This document shows positions 8,326 through 15,875 of a stretch of 64,000 nucleotides of DNA, in pieces. Positions within the stretch are counted from its first letter, which is position 1; the number at the start of each line of letters is the position of its first letter. The notes beneath the pieces were generated by a model that was given only the letters and a program-made list of their open reading frames with translations, ran no database searches and was not told where the DNA came from. The position numbers were made by a program, and so were the translations under genes. Source of the stretch: Paenibacillus sp. YN15 (lineage in GTDB: Bacteria > Bacillota > Bacilli > Paenibacillales > NBRC-103111). The stretch is from contig NZ_QMFA01000002.1 of NCBI RefSeq assembly GCF_003285005.1, positions 178,482 through 242,481 of the forward strand. Direction: 5' to 3'.

Positions 8326-8542
8326 CCGCTGCACCTCCTCTAATAGTCCAAACGCACAATGAAGATCATAACCGGATTCCCTCCAATTGTAAAAAGGCGA
8401 AATCCGTCGTTTTGGTGGAAAACTAGCGGTTTTAGCGGATTTTTTGAATAGAGGGGGCTGTATTATAGGCGCACCTGCCGTAATCTCGTTGAATCTTCTG
8501 TTTTCAGGGTAGGTCCGGAGCGCAAGGGCCCATAGTGAAGAA

Positions 8543-8596
8543 ATGATCCCGAACGGGGTGCAAATAATCCGTTTCGGGTTATTTGCGTCTGTGTTT
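8543..8596 (+). promoter_or_regulatory. Structured leader upstream of the MATE gene (possible attenuator)
   Basis: An 11-bp stem (GCAAATAATCC with GGGTTATTTGC, 8560-8586) is followed by a T-rich tract. The upstream CCCGAAC (8548-8554) can pair with the loop-side TTCGGG, which would break the first stem. Such mutually exclusive pairings are typical of transcription attenuators. No known riboswitch core was recognised. The rest of the 326-bp gap (8326-8651) shows nothing further that I can support. Confidence 0.4.
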
Positions 8597-8651
8597 CTTT
8601 TGTTAGAATAGGGTCTATATTCGGGGGGAAAATGACGAGAGGAGCATACAT

Positions 8652-10058
8652 ATGAACGGCGAAGAGACGGAGCAGGTGCAAAAGGAACGGCAGAAGCAGT
8701 TTATTCTGACCGGAAATCTGTGGAGGGTTATGGCGGATTTATCCTGGCCGGCCATTGTGGCTATGGTGCTGTATGGCATGAATGCCATGCTGGATGGTTT
8801 TTTTGTAGGACGGTATGTGGGAGAAGCGGCCTTGGCCGGGGTGTCGGTGGTGTATCCCCTGTCCCAGATCAGTGTGGCGCTGGGCTCTCTCATAGGTGTG
8901 GGAGCAGGCTCGGTGCTGAGCATCGCCATCGGCGCCCGGAACGGGCTGGTGCAGAAGCGGCTCCTGGGCAACGTAAACTTTCTGTCCATTATAGCCGCCG
9001 CGGTTTATATCGTGCTGGGTTTGCTGTTCTCCCGAGAGCTGACGGAGATGATGGGTGGCAAGGAGGAGGCGCTTGTTCTGGGGGACCGTTATTTCCGCAT
9101 AACGATCCTGGGGGCGTTCTTCTGGATTTACGGGCTGGCCGGCAATATGATTATCCGCGCCGAAGGCAAGATGAAAACGGCGGCATGGATGATGGGTGTG
9201 GGCCTGGGTGTTGATGCGGCCTTCAAGTATCTGTTTGTGGGCCTGCTGGGCTGGGGAGTGGAAGGCGCGGCCTGGGCCACCAATATCGGGATGGTGACAT
9301 ACACCCTCTTGGGCTGGCTTTACTTTGGCGGCAATGCCCCGTCCTTCCGCTCCAAGCTGGCTTCCGTGCGGTGGGACAAGGATATTGGCAGCTCCGTGCT
9401 GCGGCTGGGTTTGTCCTCCCTTATTATGAGCGTCATGAGCCTGGTGCAGGCCGTATTTGTCTTTAACGCCCTGTCCAAACACGGGACAACCGCCGATGTG
9501 GCGTTTTACGGAGTGGTTTACCGGATTTTCACCTTCCTGCTGACGCCTATTTTCGGGCTGATGCGGGCCCTGCAGCCTGTAATCGGCATCAATTATGGGG
9601 CGGGGGAGTATGAGCGGGTGATCCGGTCCTATCATATTTTTGCGGTGGCGTCCATGCTGCTGACGCTGCCCTTCTGGATTGTGTCCATGGTTGTCCCCGA
9701 GCCTGTGCTGGGGCTGATGCTGAAGGATCAGCTTTTCAGCGGGGAGCAGCTTGGCCAGTTCCGGATTTATATGGCGATTCTGCCGGTGCTGTCGTTTATC
9801 TTCATGGCGATGACCCTGTTCCCGTCCATCGACAAGGGAAAGCCTGCAGCCCTGATCGGGATTGCCCGGCAATTGGTATTCTACGTGCCGGTGATGCTGC
9901 TGCTGCCTCGGGTTATGGGGGTATCGGGAATCTATGTGGGCTCCTTCGCCATAGATGCGGTGATCGTCGTGTGGACTATTATTATGGTGCGCAAAGAGTT
10001 CCGCCAGCTTCGCCGCTTGAAGCCGAATGCTTCAGGGCAGTGGAACCAGGCAATGTAG
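8652..10058 (+). CDS. MATE family multidrug/cation efflux transporter (MepA-like)
   Basis: This 468-residue membrane protein has ATG 8652 with AGAGGAG seven nt upstream. The profile is that of MATE exporters: two bundles of six hydrophobic segments, with typical motifs in the first (WPAIVAMVLYGMNAMLDGFFVGRYVG, shown in part, and GVGAGSVLSIAIGA) and the paired second half starting near residue 240 (LRLGLSSLIMSVMSLVQ). The family uses Na+ or H+ gradients to export cationic drugs or dyes; the length is normal. A hairpin-containing leader precedes it, suggesting regulation at the RNA level. No regulator gene is adjacent. Substrate cannot be told from sequence. Confidence 0.9.
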   Translation: MNGEETEQVQKERQKQFILTGNLWRVMADLSWPAIVAMVLYGMNAMLDGFFVGRYVGEAALAGVSVVYPLSQISVALGSLIGVGAGSVLSIAIGARNGLVQKRLLGNVNFLSIIAAAVYIVLGLLFSRELTEMMGGKEEALVLGDRYFRITILGAFFWIYGLAGNMIIRAEGKMKTAAWMMGVGLGVDAAFKYLFVGLLGWGVEGAAWATNIGMVTYTLLGWLYFGGNAPSFRSKLASVRWDKDIGSSVLRLGLSSLIMSVMSLVQAVFVFNALSKHGTTADVAFYGVVYRIFTFLLTPIFGLMRALQPVIGINYGAGEYERVIRSYHIFAVASMLLTLPFWIVSMVVPEPVLGLMLKDQLFSGEQLGQFRIYMAILPVLSFIFMAMTLFPSIDKGKPAALIGIARQLVFYVPVMLLLPRVMGVSGIYVGSFAIDAVIVVWTIIMVRKEFRQLRRLKPNASGQWNQAM

Positions 10059-10187
10059 CGGCGCAGGATGGGGAGATTGCGTCGGATGGTACACTCTCTG
10101 CCTAAAGAATGTATAAGCTTCGGCCATGCCGAAAACTAAATTCTTGGAGGGCATAATAAGCTTCCGCCGTTGATGCTTACGAAGCCA

Positions 10188-10389
10188 GTACGAAACATGC
10201 CCCTGTGCGTTTCTAACGTGGTTGTGCTGTGGTTTTGTTCCTTCACAGTAGACATTTTGCGAATTTTGTCTTTCATACAGTGGACATGAGCAGAGTAGCT
10301 CTCCCCTCCCTTACTTTGCATATAAAGCACAATATACGGAAACGAACGCTGTTCAACCACTATATATAGACATCTATCCCGGAGCGACT
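10188..10389. repeat. Dispersed repeat, copy A (about 203 bp)
   Basis: This block is about 91% identical by eye, in the same orientation, to 63757-63959. Both begin GTACGAAACATGCCCC and end TATCCnGGAGCGAC. Internally there is a direct repeat ACAGTAGACAT / ACAGTGGACAT. Both copies keep a short minus-strand reading frame. Among five differences in the best-conserved 135 bp, three change amino acids, so coding is not supported. Confidence 0.85.
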
Positions 10390-10451
10390 GGTTTCTGCGC
10401 TTCCTCTACCCTGGCCTGATGCGATTGCCCGGCGGGAAGCGGCTCGACTTC

Positions 10452-10747
10452 TTGACAAACGCAGGTTGTCAAAGGATGCCGGTAGGCGTTTTTCCTCGTC
10501 ACAGTTGGGCGGACAGAGAATCCGTTATTTTCCGAATGTGATCCGTTTTCAGATTTACACGGACAGACGTTCCGCTATTTTGCTCCAGAAGGCATGGAAT
10601 CCCCCGCTTTTTCAGATTTAACGGATCGTGAGTCCGCGGGGGAGAAAAAAAGGCGGATTTTGGCGAAATAGAGGAAACACAGTCCGTCAAACTCAACCGT
10701 CTTGATCAACGCGCAGCTCCAAAGGACGCCGCAGGCGTTTTTCTTAT
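10452..10747. repeat. Direct repeat of a 45-bp terminator-like block around 200 bp of gene-free DNA
   Basis: The blocks 10452-10497 and 10702-10747 share CTTGAnCAACGC, CAAAGGAnGCCG and AGGCGTTTTTC; each ends in a short stem (GCC/GGC) plus T-run. Between them the sequence repeats ATCCGTT/GTTCCGCTATTTT-like words. The whole stretch 10059-10881 contains no gene that I can support. Confidence 0.5.
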
Positions 10748-10759
10748 AGGAGGAAGTCA

Positions 10760-10797
10760 TTGACAGTCCATCTAATTAAATAGTAATATTTACGTAT
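10760..10797 (+). promoter_or_regulatory. Promoter P1 with Zur-like box, nik-like operon
   Basis: TTGACA (10760-10765) and TAATAT (10784-10789, 18-bp spacer) form a possible promoter. AATAGTAATATTTACGTAT (10779-10797) matches the Bacillus Zur operator AATCGTAATnATTACGATT at 14 of 18 defined positions and covers the -10 region. The same 20-base block occurs in the promoter of the chelatase operon at about 25104-25123. Confidence 0.6.
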
Positions 10798-10817
10798 TAA
10801 AAAGAAGAAAAGATTGA

Positions 10818-10862
10818 TTGACAAGAATCGCCAGCATTTATATGATAATGATAATCAATCTC
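10818..10862 (+). promoter_or_regulatory. Promoter P2 with Fur box, nik-like operon
   Basis: TTGACA (10818-10823), a 17-bp spacer and TATGAT (10841-10846) form a near-consensus promoter. The -10 is embedded in a Fur box: TGATAATGATAATCA (10843-10857) differs at one position from TGATAATnATTATCA. Iron-bound Fur should block this promoter. The start codon of the first gene follows at 10882. Confidence 0.85.
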
Positions 10863-10881
10863 AATAAGAAAGGAACAGTTT

Positions 10882-11829
10882 ATGGGTGCTTTTGCAAAAA
10901 AGCGGTTGGTGGGGCTTTTGCTGGTTCTCGCCGGGGTCACTTTGCTTTCCTTTGGCCTGTCCGCCATCTCGTCCGTTGATCCCGCCGAGGCCTTCGCCAG
11001 ACGGAGTCTGCTGCAGCCTACCCCGGAGAAGATTGCCGAGGTCCGCCGGGAGATGGGGTTGGACCAACCCCTGTACCGGCAATACTTTCACTGGATGGCC
11101 AACAGCCTGAAGGGGGATTTGGGCACCTCGCTCACGACCCGGAATCCGGTGGCTGCCGATATTGCCCGCAAGCTGCCGGTAACGCTGGAATTGGTGCTGG
11201 CGTCCATGATGTGGATTGTGCTTATTTCAGTGCCGGTAAGCGTCCTGGCGGCTCTGAAGAAGGACAGCCTTTTCGACCGGATTGTGAGCGTGCTGACCCT
11301 TGCGGGGATATCCGTGCCGAATTTCTGGCTGGGCTTCCTGCTGCTGCTCCTTTTTGCCGTTGTCTTTCCTGTTTTTCAGGTGGTGAATGCCGGCGGGCTG
11401 CAGGGGCTGATTCTTCCCTCCCTCACCATGGCGCTGCCTATTGCCTCTGCGTCCATCCGGCTGTTCCGGGCTACCCTTCTCTCCAATCTGAACAAGGATT
11501 ATGTGATGTATGCCAAGGCCAGAGGCTTGTCGGACAGCCGGATTATCTGGGGGCATGTGCTGAGGAATTCACTTCCTCCGATGGTGACCATGTTCAGCCA
11601 ATACATGGGCTATATGATTGCGGGAAGCGCCATAGTCGAAAGCATCTTTTCGCGGAAAGGGCTGGGGCTTCATCTTATCAGCGCCATTGTCGGAAGGGAC
11701 CTGCCCACTATCAATGGCTGCGTTCTGGTGATTGCCCTGATGTTTGTGGCTTGCGGTTTGGCGGCGGACTTGATCAACCTGTGGCTGAATCCGCGGATGA
11801 GGGAAGGAGAGGAGGAAGCGTATGCTTAG
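10882..11829 (+). CDS. NikB/CntB/OppB-type ABC transporter permease
   Basis: This 315-residue inner-membrane subunit has six predicted hydrophobic segments and the binding-protein-dependent permease signature near residue 210 (YAKARGLSDSRIIWGHVLRNSLPP, shown as landmarks: the EAA-like loop that contacts the ATPase). The N-terminal segment before the permease core is typical of the DppB/OppB/NikB subfamily. It heads a five-gene importer with overlapping or closely spaced genes (8-bp overlap with the next). The Fur and Zur boxes upstream point to iron and zinc control, as known for the staphylococcal Cnt opine-metallophore importer and unlike ordinary peptide transporters. The substrate may be a nickel, cobalt or zinc chelate. 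Confidence 0.88.
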   Translation: MGAFAKKRLVGLLLVLAGVTLLSFGLSAISSVDPAEAFARRSLLQPTPEKIAEVRREMGLDQPLYRQYFHWMANSLKGDLGTSLTTRNPVAADIARKLPVTLELVLASMMWIVLISVPVSVLAALKKDSLFDRIVSVLTLAGISVPNFWLGFLLLLLFAVVFPVFQVVNAGGLQGLILPSLTMALPIASASIRLFRATLLSNLNKDYVMYAKARGLSDSRIIWGHVLRNSLPPMVTMFSQYMGYMIAGSAIVESIFSRKGLGLHLISAIVGRDLPTINGCVLVIALMFVACGLAADLINLWLNPRMREGEEEAYA

Positions 11830-12646
11830 ACAAGCCATGCACAGCAAGCAGGCCTTGGCGGGGCTTGTCCTGATCCTGCTGATGGGGGGAATGGCCGTTT
11901 TTGCCTCCGTGCTCATGCCGCATGATCCCAACCAGATTGAAGTATCCCGAAAATTTCTTCCCTCCAGCTGGGAATATCCTCTGGGAACGGACCAATTGGG
12001 ACGCTGCGTGCTGTCCAGACTGATTTGCGGAGCCCGCTATTCCCTGGGCATTGCCATTCCTACCCTGCTGGTGCTGGGGGCGGCGGGCATCGCCGTGGGC
12101 ACGGCTGCCGCTTACCTGGGTGGCTGGCCGGAGCGTCTTATGCTGATTGTCTGCGATATTTTCATGGCGTTTCCGCCCCTTGTGATTGTGCTCTCCATGA
12201 TTGGCGCTCTTGGCCAGGGGATCGCCAATATTCTGGCGGCGGTTGTATTTTCCATGTGGGCCTGGTTCGCTAAAGTGGTCCGCACCTATGCCGCAATCGA
12301 GAAGAACAAGGACTACATCACGGCGGCCAAAATTGCCGGCTGCAGCAATCTGCGGATCATCTGCTATCATATTATCCCCAATATCTGGGGCCCGTTTATT
12401 GTTTACATGAGCACAGGGGTCGCCTCGCTGATTCTCATGATCTCCGGCTTTTCCTTTCTGGGGCTGGGCTTTCCCGCAGGCACTCCCGAATGGGGCGCCA
12501 TGCTGGGGGAGGCCAGGTCCGTGTTTTATTCCCATCCGCGGCTGGTCCTTTATCCGGGCCTGTTTATTTTGCTTACGGCCGCCGGGTTTAATTTATTCGG
12601 AGAGGCCCTGCGGGATATTCTGTCGCCGGAGGAGGCCAGCCAATGA
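11822..12646 (+). CDS. NikC/CntC/DppC-type ABC transporter permease
   Basis: This 274-residue second permease of the importer starts at ATG 11822, inside the end of the first permease gene. The N-terminal DppC-type segment is followed by a YPLGTDQLGRCVLSRLICGARYSL motif (start of the permease core) and an EAA-like loop (DYITAAKIAGCSNLRIICYHIIPN region, about residues 160-185). It pairs with the upstream permease to form the membrane channel. The next gene overlaps by 4 bp (ATGA), typical of translational coupling. Confidence 0.88.
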   Translation: MLRQAMHSKQALAGLVLILLMGGMAVFASVLMPHDPNQIEVSRKFLPSSWEYPLGTDQLGRCVLSRLICGARYSLGIAIPTLLVLGAAGIAVGTAAAYLGGWPERLMLIVCDIFMAFPPLVIVLSMIGALGQGIANILAAVVFSMWAWFAKVVRTYAAIEKNKDYITAAKIAGCSNLRIICYHIIPNIWGPFIVYMSTGVASLILMISGFSFLGLGFPAGTPEWGAMLGEARSVFYSHPRLVLYPGLFILLTAAGFNLFGEALRDILSPEEASQ

Positions 12647-13470
12647 GCGACTTGCTTGAGGTGAACCGGTTGGACATCCGCTTGCGCCAAGAAGGGAAGC
12701 TGCTGGTAAGCCAGGCGGGCTTTAAGGTGCGGGAGGGAAGGGCGCTGGCGGTTGTGGGGGAAAGCGGCAGCGGCAAAACCCTGATTTGCAAGGCAGTGAT
12801 GCAGCTGCTAAGCAGGAGAAGCTTTGCCGTATCCGGCAGCATCCGCTACAGGGGAAGGGAATTGCTGGACATGGACGATAAAGCGGTCCGCTCCCTGTGC
12901 GGCAGCAAGCTGGCGATGATTGTGCAGAATCCCATGACAGCCCTTGATCCCTCAGCCAAGATCGGCAATCAGATGGCGGAGACTCTGCGGGCGCATCTGA
13001 AAATCCCAAGAAGGGAGGCGTTGGAGGCTGCCGCCGCCGCTTTGGAGAAAACAAACCTGCCACGCCCCAGGCAGCTGATGAACAGCTATCCCCATGCCCT
13101 GAGCGGAGGGATGCTGCAGCGGATTATCGTCGCCATGGCGCTGATGCAGAAGCCCGATTTGATCATTGCCGATGAGGCCACCACCGCTCTGGATGTCCGC
13201 AACCAGGGGATCATTCTGGATGAGTTGGCCCAATTGAAGAGCACGGGCATTGGCCTGATTCTCATTACCCATGATTTTGCCGTTGCCGCCCGCCTGGCGG
13301 ATGACGTTATCGTGATGAAGGAAGGGCGCGCAGTAGAAGCAGGTCCGCTGCAGCAGGTATTTGCCTCGCCGCAGGAGGCGTATACCCGGGAGCTGCTGGC
13401 GGCGAGCATCCTGGTCAGGGAGGAAACGCATGATTCAGGTCAAAGAGCTGTCCAAGCGGTATACCATTAG
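12643..13470 (+). CDS. NikD/CntD/OppD-type ABC transporter ATP-binding protein
   Basis: This 275-residue ATPase carries Walker A GESGSGKT (about residues 38-45), Q-loop MIVQNPMTALDP, an ABC signature that reads LSGGM rather than LSGGQ, Walker B LIIADEATTALD and the switch histidine in LILITHD. This layout is that of the D-subunits of dipeptide/nickel importers. It energises the two permeases encoded just upstream. The 3' end overlaps the partner ATPase gene by 41 bp. Confidence 0.9.
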   Translation: MSDLLEVNRLDIRLRQEGKLLVSQAGFKVREGRALAVVGESGSGKTLICKAVMQLLSRRSFAVSGSIRYRGRELLDMDDKAVRSLCGSKLAMIVQNPMTALDPSAKIGNQMAETLRAHLKIPRREALEAAAAALEKTNLPRPRQLMNSYPHALSGGMLQRIIVAMALMQKPDLIIADEATTALDVRNQGIILDELAQLKSTGIGLILITHDFAVAARLADDVIVMKEGRAVEAGPLQQVFASPQEAYTRELLAASILVREETHDSGQRAVQAVYH

Positions 13471-14215
13471 GGAGGCCAACGGCCGTAAAGCCATACTGGA
13501 AGCGGTTCGCCAGGTATCCTTCACCCTTGCCGACGGCACAGGGTATGCGCTGGTGGGGGAGAGCGGCAGCGGCAAAAGCACGCTTGCCCGGATGCTGGCG
13601 GGAATTGAACGCCCCTCCGGCGGCGAGATTTGGCTGGGGGACAGAAATTTGGCGGCCCTGAAGGGAAGAGCGCTTCGCCTGGCCAGAGCCGATTTCCAGA
13701 TGGTGCTGCAAAATTCCCGGAGCGCCCTTGATCCGCGAAGAACGGTTTACGAATCTATGGCCGAGCCCATCCGCTGCCTGATGCCTCTGGGCAAGCAGAA
13801 GGAGCGGGAGGCCATTCTGGAGCTGGCGGAAAAGGTGCAGCTGCCGGCGGCGCTTCTGGACAGGCTTCCCCATGAGCTGAGCGGGGGCCAGCAGCAGCGG
13901 GTGTGCATTGCCAGGGCGCTTAGCGTCTCCCCCCAGTTCATCATTTTTGATGAATCGGTCAGCGGGCTTGACGTCACGGTACGCAAGCAGATTCTGGACC
14001 TGATTCTGCGGCTCAAGCGGGAGGAGCGTTGCATCTTCCTCTTTATTACCCATGATATCGACGTAGCGCTGTATATGGCCGAGAATATTTTTGTCATGAA
14101 GGAAGGGAGCATCGTGGAGCATATTGTCCATGCCGGGTCGTATTCCGACTTTACCCACGAATATTCCCGCACGCTTATTGAGGCTCTGCCTCCCAAAATC
14201 CGCACATCATTTTAA
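13430..14215 (+). CDS. NikE/CntF/OppF-type ABC transporter ATP-binding protein
   Basis: This 261-residue ATPase starts at ATG 13430, with AGGGAGG six nt upstream, inside the end of the preceding ATPase gene; longer in-frame extensions would overlap it further. Walker A GESGSGKST, signature LSGGQQQR, Walker B FIIFDESVSGLD and the H-loop LFITHD are intact. It forms the heterodimeric motor with the upstream ATPase. Walker B has Glu-Ser instead of the common Glu-Pro, seen in other F-subunits. Confidence 0.9.
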   Translation: MIQVKELSKRYTIREANGRKAILEAVRQVSFTLADGTGYALVGESGSGKSTLARMLAGIERPSGGEIWLGDRNLAALKGRALRLARADFQMVLQNSRSALDPRRTVYESMAEPIRCLMPLGKQKEREAILELAEKVQLPAALLDRLPHELSGGQQQRVCIARALSVSPQFIIFDESVSGLDVTVRKQILDLILRLKREERCIFLFITHDIDVALYMAENIFVMKEGSIVEHIVHAGSYSDFTHEYSRTLIEALPPKIRTSF

Positions 14216-14234
14216 TGTTAAAAGGGGAATGAAC

Positions 14235-15854
14235 ATGCTTAGAAAAATGATCTGCTTGCTGCTGCTGTCAGCCGTTATGCTCACCGCCTTTGCCGGCTGC
14301 TCCGATTCCGGTTCCGCCGATAGCGGCAGCCGGGAAGTGACGCTGACTGAAGGCTGGGACTTCTCCAGCGGCTTCTATCCGGTGCTGACCCCGGAGCGCA
14401 GCACGACCTATGGCTTTTACCTGTATGCGGCCAATTTTTATGAAACGCTGGTCAACTACCGGGACGGCAAATTCGTTCCCGGTCTTGCGGAGTCCTGGGA
14501 TATCTCGGAGGACGGCCTTGTCTATACCTTTCATCTGAAGAAGAATATCAAATTCTCCGACGGCGCCGAATTTAACACCCAGGCGGTGAAGAAAAACCTG
14601 GAGGCTATCCCCGTCAACCTGGGCAGCTACAACGGAAGCTACGGCACTGTATCCGCCATTATCAATAAGGTTGTGGAGGTGGATTCCTCCACTGTAGAGG
14701 TGCATCTGAAGACCCCCTATTACGGAGCCCTCAAGGACTTTACCATGCTGAACCCGATGGCCATGGTATCTCCCAATGCCTTTAACCCGGATGGCACGGT
14801 CAAGGATACTCTGATGACCGCCACATTGGGCACAGGCCCATATATGTACAATGGCGCGACAGACGGAACCACCTACACCTTCGTGGGAAATCCCAACTAT
14901 GCGGGGGAGAAGCCCCAGGTGGAGAGCTTCCATGTGAAGGTGATTCCCGATGCCGACGCCCGGCTGCTGGCTCTGCGCAGCGGCGAAATTGATCTGATCC
15001 TGGGCGCCTCCAAAATCTCTTACGATGCTTTTAATGAAATGAAGGCGGCCAAGGGATATTCGGCAATTGTCTCCAAGACGGCCACCACCACCCGGCTACT
15101 GGGCCTCAATGTGAACAAGGCTCCCTTCAATGACCGGAATGTCAGGCTGGCGGCCAACTATGCGGTGGACAAGAATGCTCTTGTCAGCGGCTTATTCTCC
15201 GGCATCGAGTCCAAGGCGGACAGCCTGTTTGACCCGGAGCTGCCCTATTCCAAGGTGGATCTGAAGCCCTATGAATTCAGCAAGGAAAAAGCCAAAGCGC
15301 TCCTTCAGGAGAGCGGCTGGGTAGACTCCGACGGCGACGGCATCCGGGAAAAGAACGGAGTGCGGCTGTCGGGGGAAATTATTTATATGACCGGAGCATC
15401 CATGAGAGATGATCTGGCTCTGGCGCTGTCGGCCCAATTCAAGGATGTGGGCATGGAGATCAAGGTGAAGGGTATGGAGATGATGGCCTACTATGCGGAA
15501 ACCATGAAGGATGATTTCACTGTTTCCCTGAATGAAACCTACGGGGTTTCCTATGATCCGTACACCTTTATCAACAATATGAATTCCAAGCTGAAGAAGG
15601 ATATGGTGGCTGCCAAGGCTCTGGCGCTGACAGACAATGGAGATGCCCGGATTGAAGCGCTGAACAGCGCTGCGGATGAGAAGAAGATTCAGGAAGCCTA
15701 TGATTTCATTCTCCGGGAAATCCATGACAACGCCGTGTTTGTGCCGATTTCCTACATGAAGGAGCTGGCGCTTTTCAATAACGGAAAAATTGCCTCCTAT
15801 ACCTTTAACGGACAGCCGTCCAATGTGGATGTTGCCGGAATCAAGCTTAACTAA
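14235..15854 (+). CDS. NikA/CntA-type extracellular solute-binding lipoprotein
   Basis: This 539-residue protein starts at ATG 14235, after AAAGGGG. It has a lipoprotein signal (FAGC, modified Cys at about residue 20). The sequence follows the family 5 binding proteins and is closest in layout to NikA: YETLVNYRDGKFVPGLAESW, TFHLKKNIKFSDG, TGPYMYNG, AANYAVDKNALV and VFVPISYMKE all have clear counterparts in E. coli NikA as I remember it. It should capture the ligand (nickel or zinc/iron chelate such as an opine or histidine complex) outside the membrane. It is unusual in being last, not first, in the importer gene order. Ligand identity is inference. Confidence 0.88.
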   Translation: MLRKMICLLLLSAVMLTAFAGCSDSGSADSGSREVTLTEGWDFSSGFYPVLTPERSTTYGFYLYAANFYETLVNYRDGKFVPGLAESWDISEDGLVYTFHLKKNIKFSDGAEFNTQAVKKNLEAIPVNLGSYNGSYGTVSAIINKVVEVDSSTVEVHLKTPYYGALKDFTMLNPMAMVSPNAFNPDGTVKDTLMTATLGTGPYMYNGATDGTTYTFVGNPNYAGEKPQVESFHVKVIPDADARLLALRSGEIDLILGASKISYDAFNEMKAAKGYSAIVSKTATTTRLLGLNVNKAPFNDRNVRLAANYAVDKNALVSGLFSGIESKADSLFDPELPYSKVDLKPYEFSKEKAKALLQESGWVDSDGDGIREKNGVRLSGEIIYMTGASMRDDLALALSAQFKDVGMEIKVKGMEMMAYYAETMKDDFTVSLNETYGVSYDPYTFINNMNSKLKKDMVAAKALALTDNGDARIEALNSAADEKKIQEAYDFILREIHDNAVFVPISYMKELALFNNGKIASYTFNGQPSNVDVAGIKLN

Positions 15855-15875
15855 ACTGTAGGAGGACGGGTTGAG

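Noticed and set aside
10136..10360. Short minus-strand frame shared by both dispersed repeat copies
   Set aside because: Differences between copies change amino acids as often as not, and no clear start signal was found; treated as part of a non-coding repeat.
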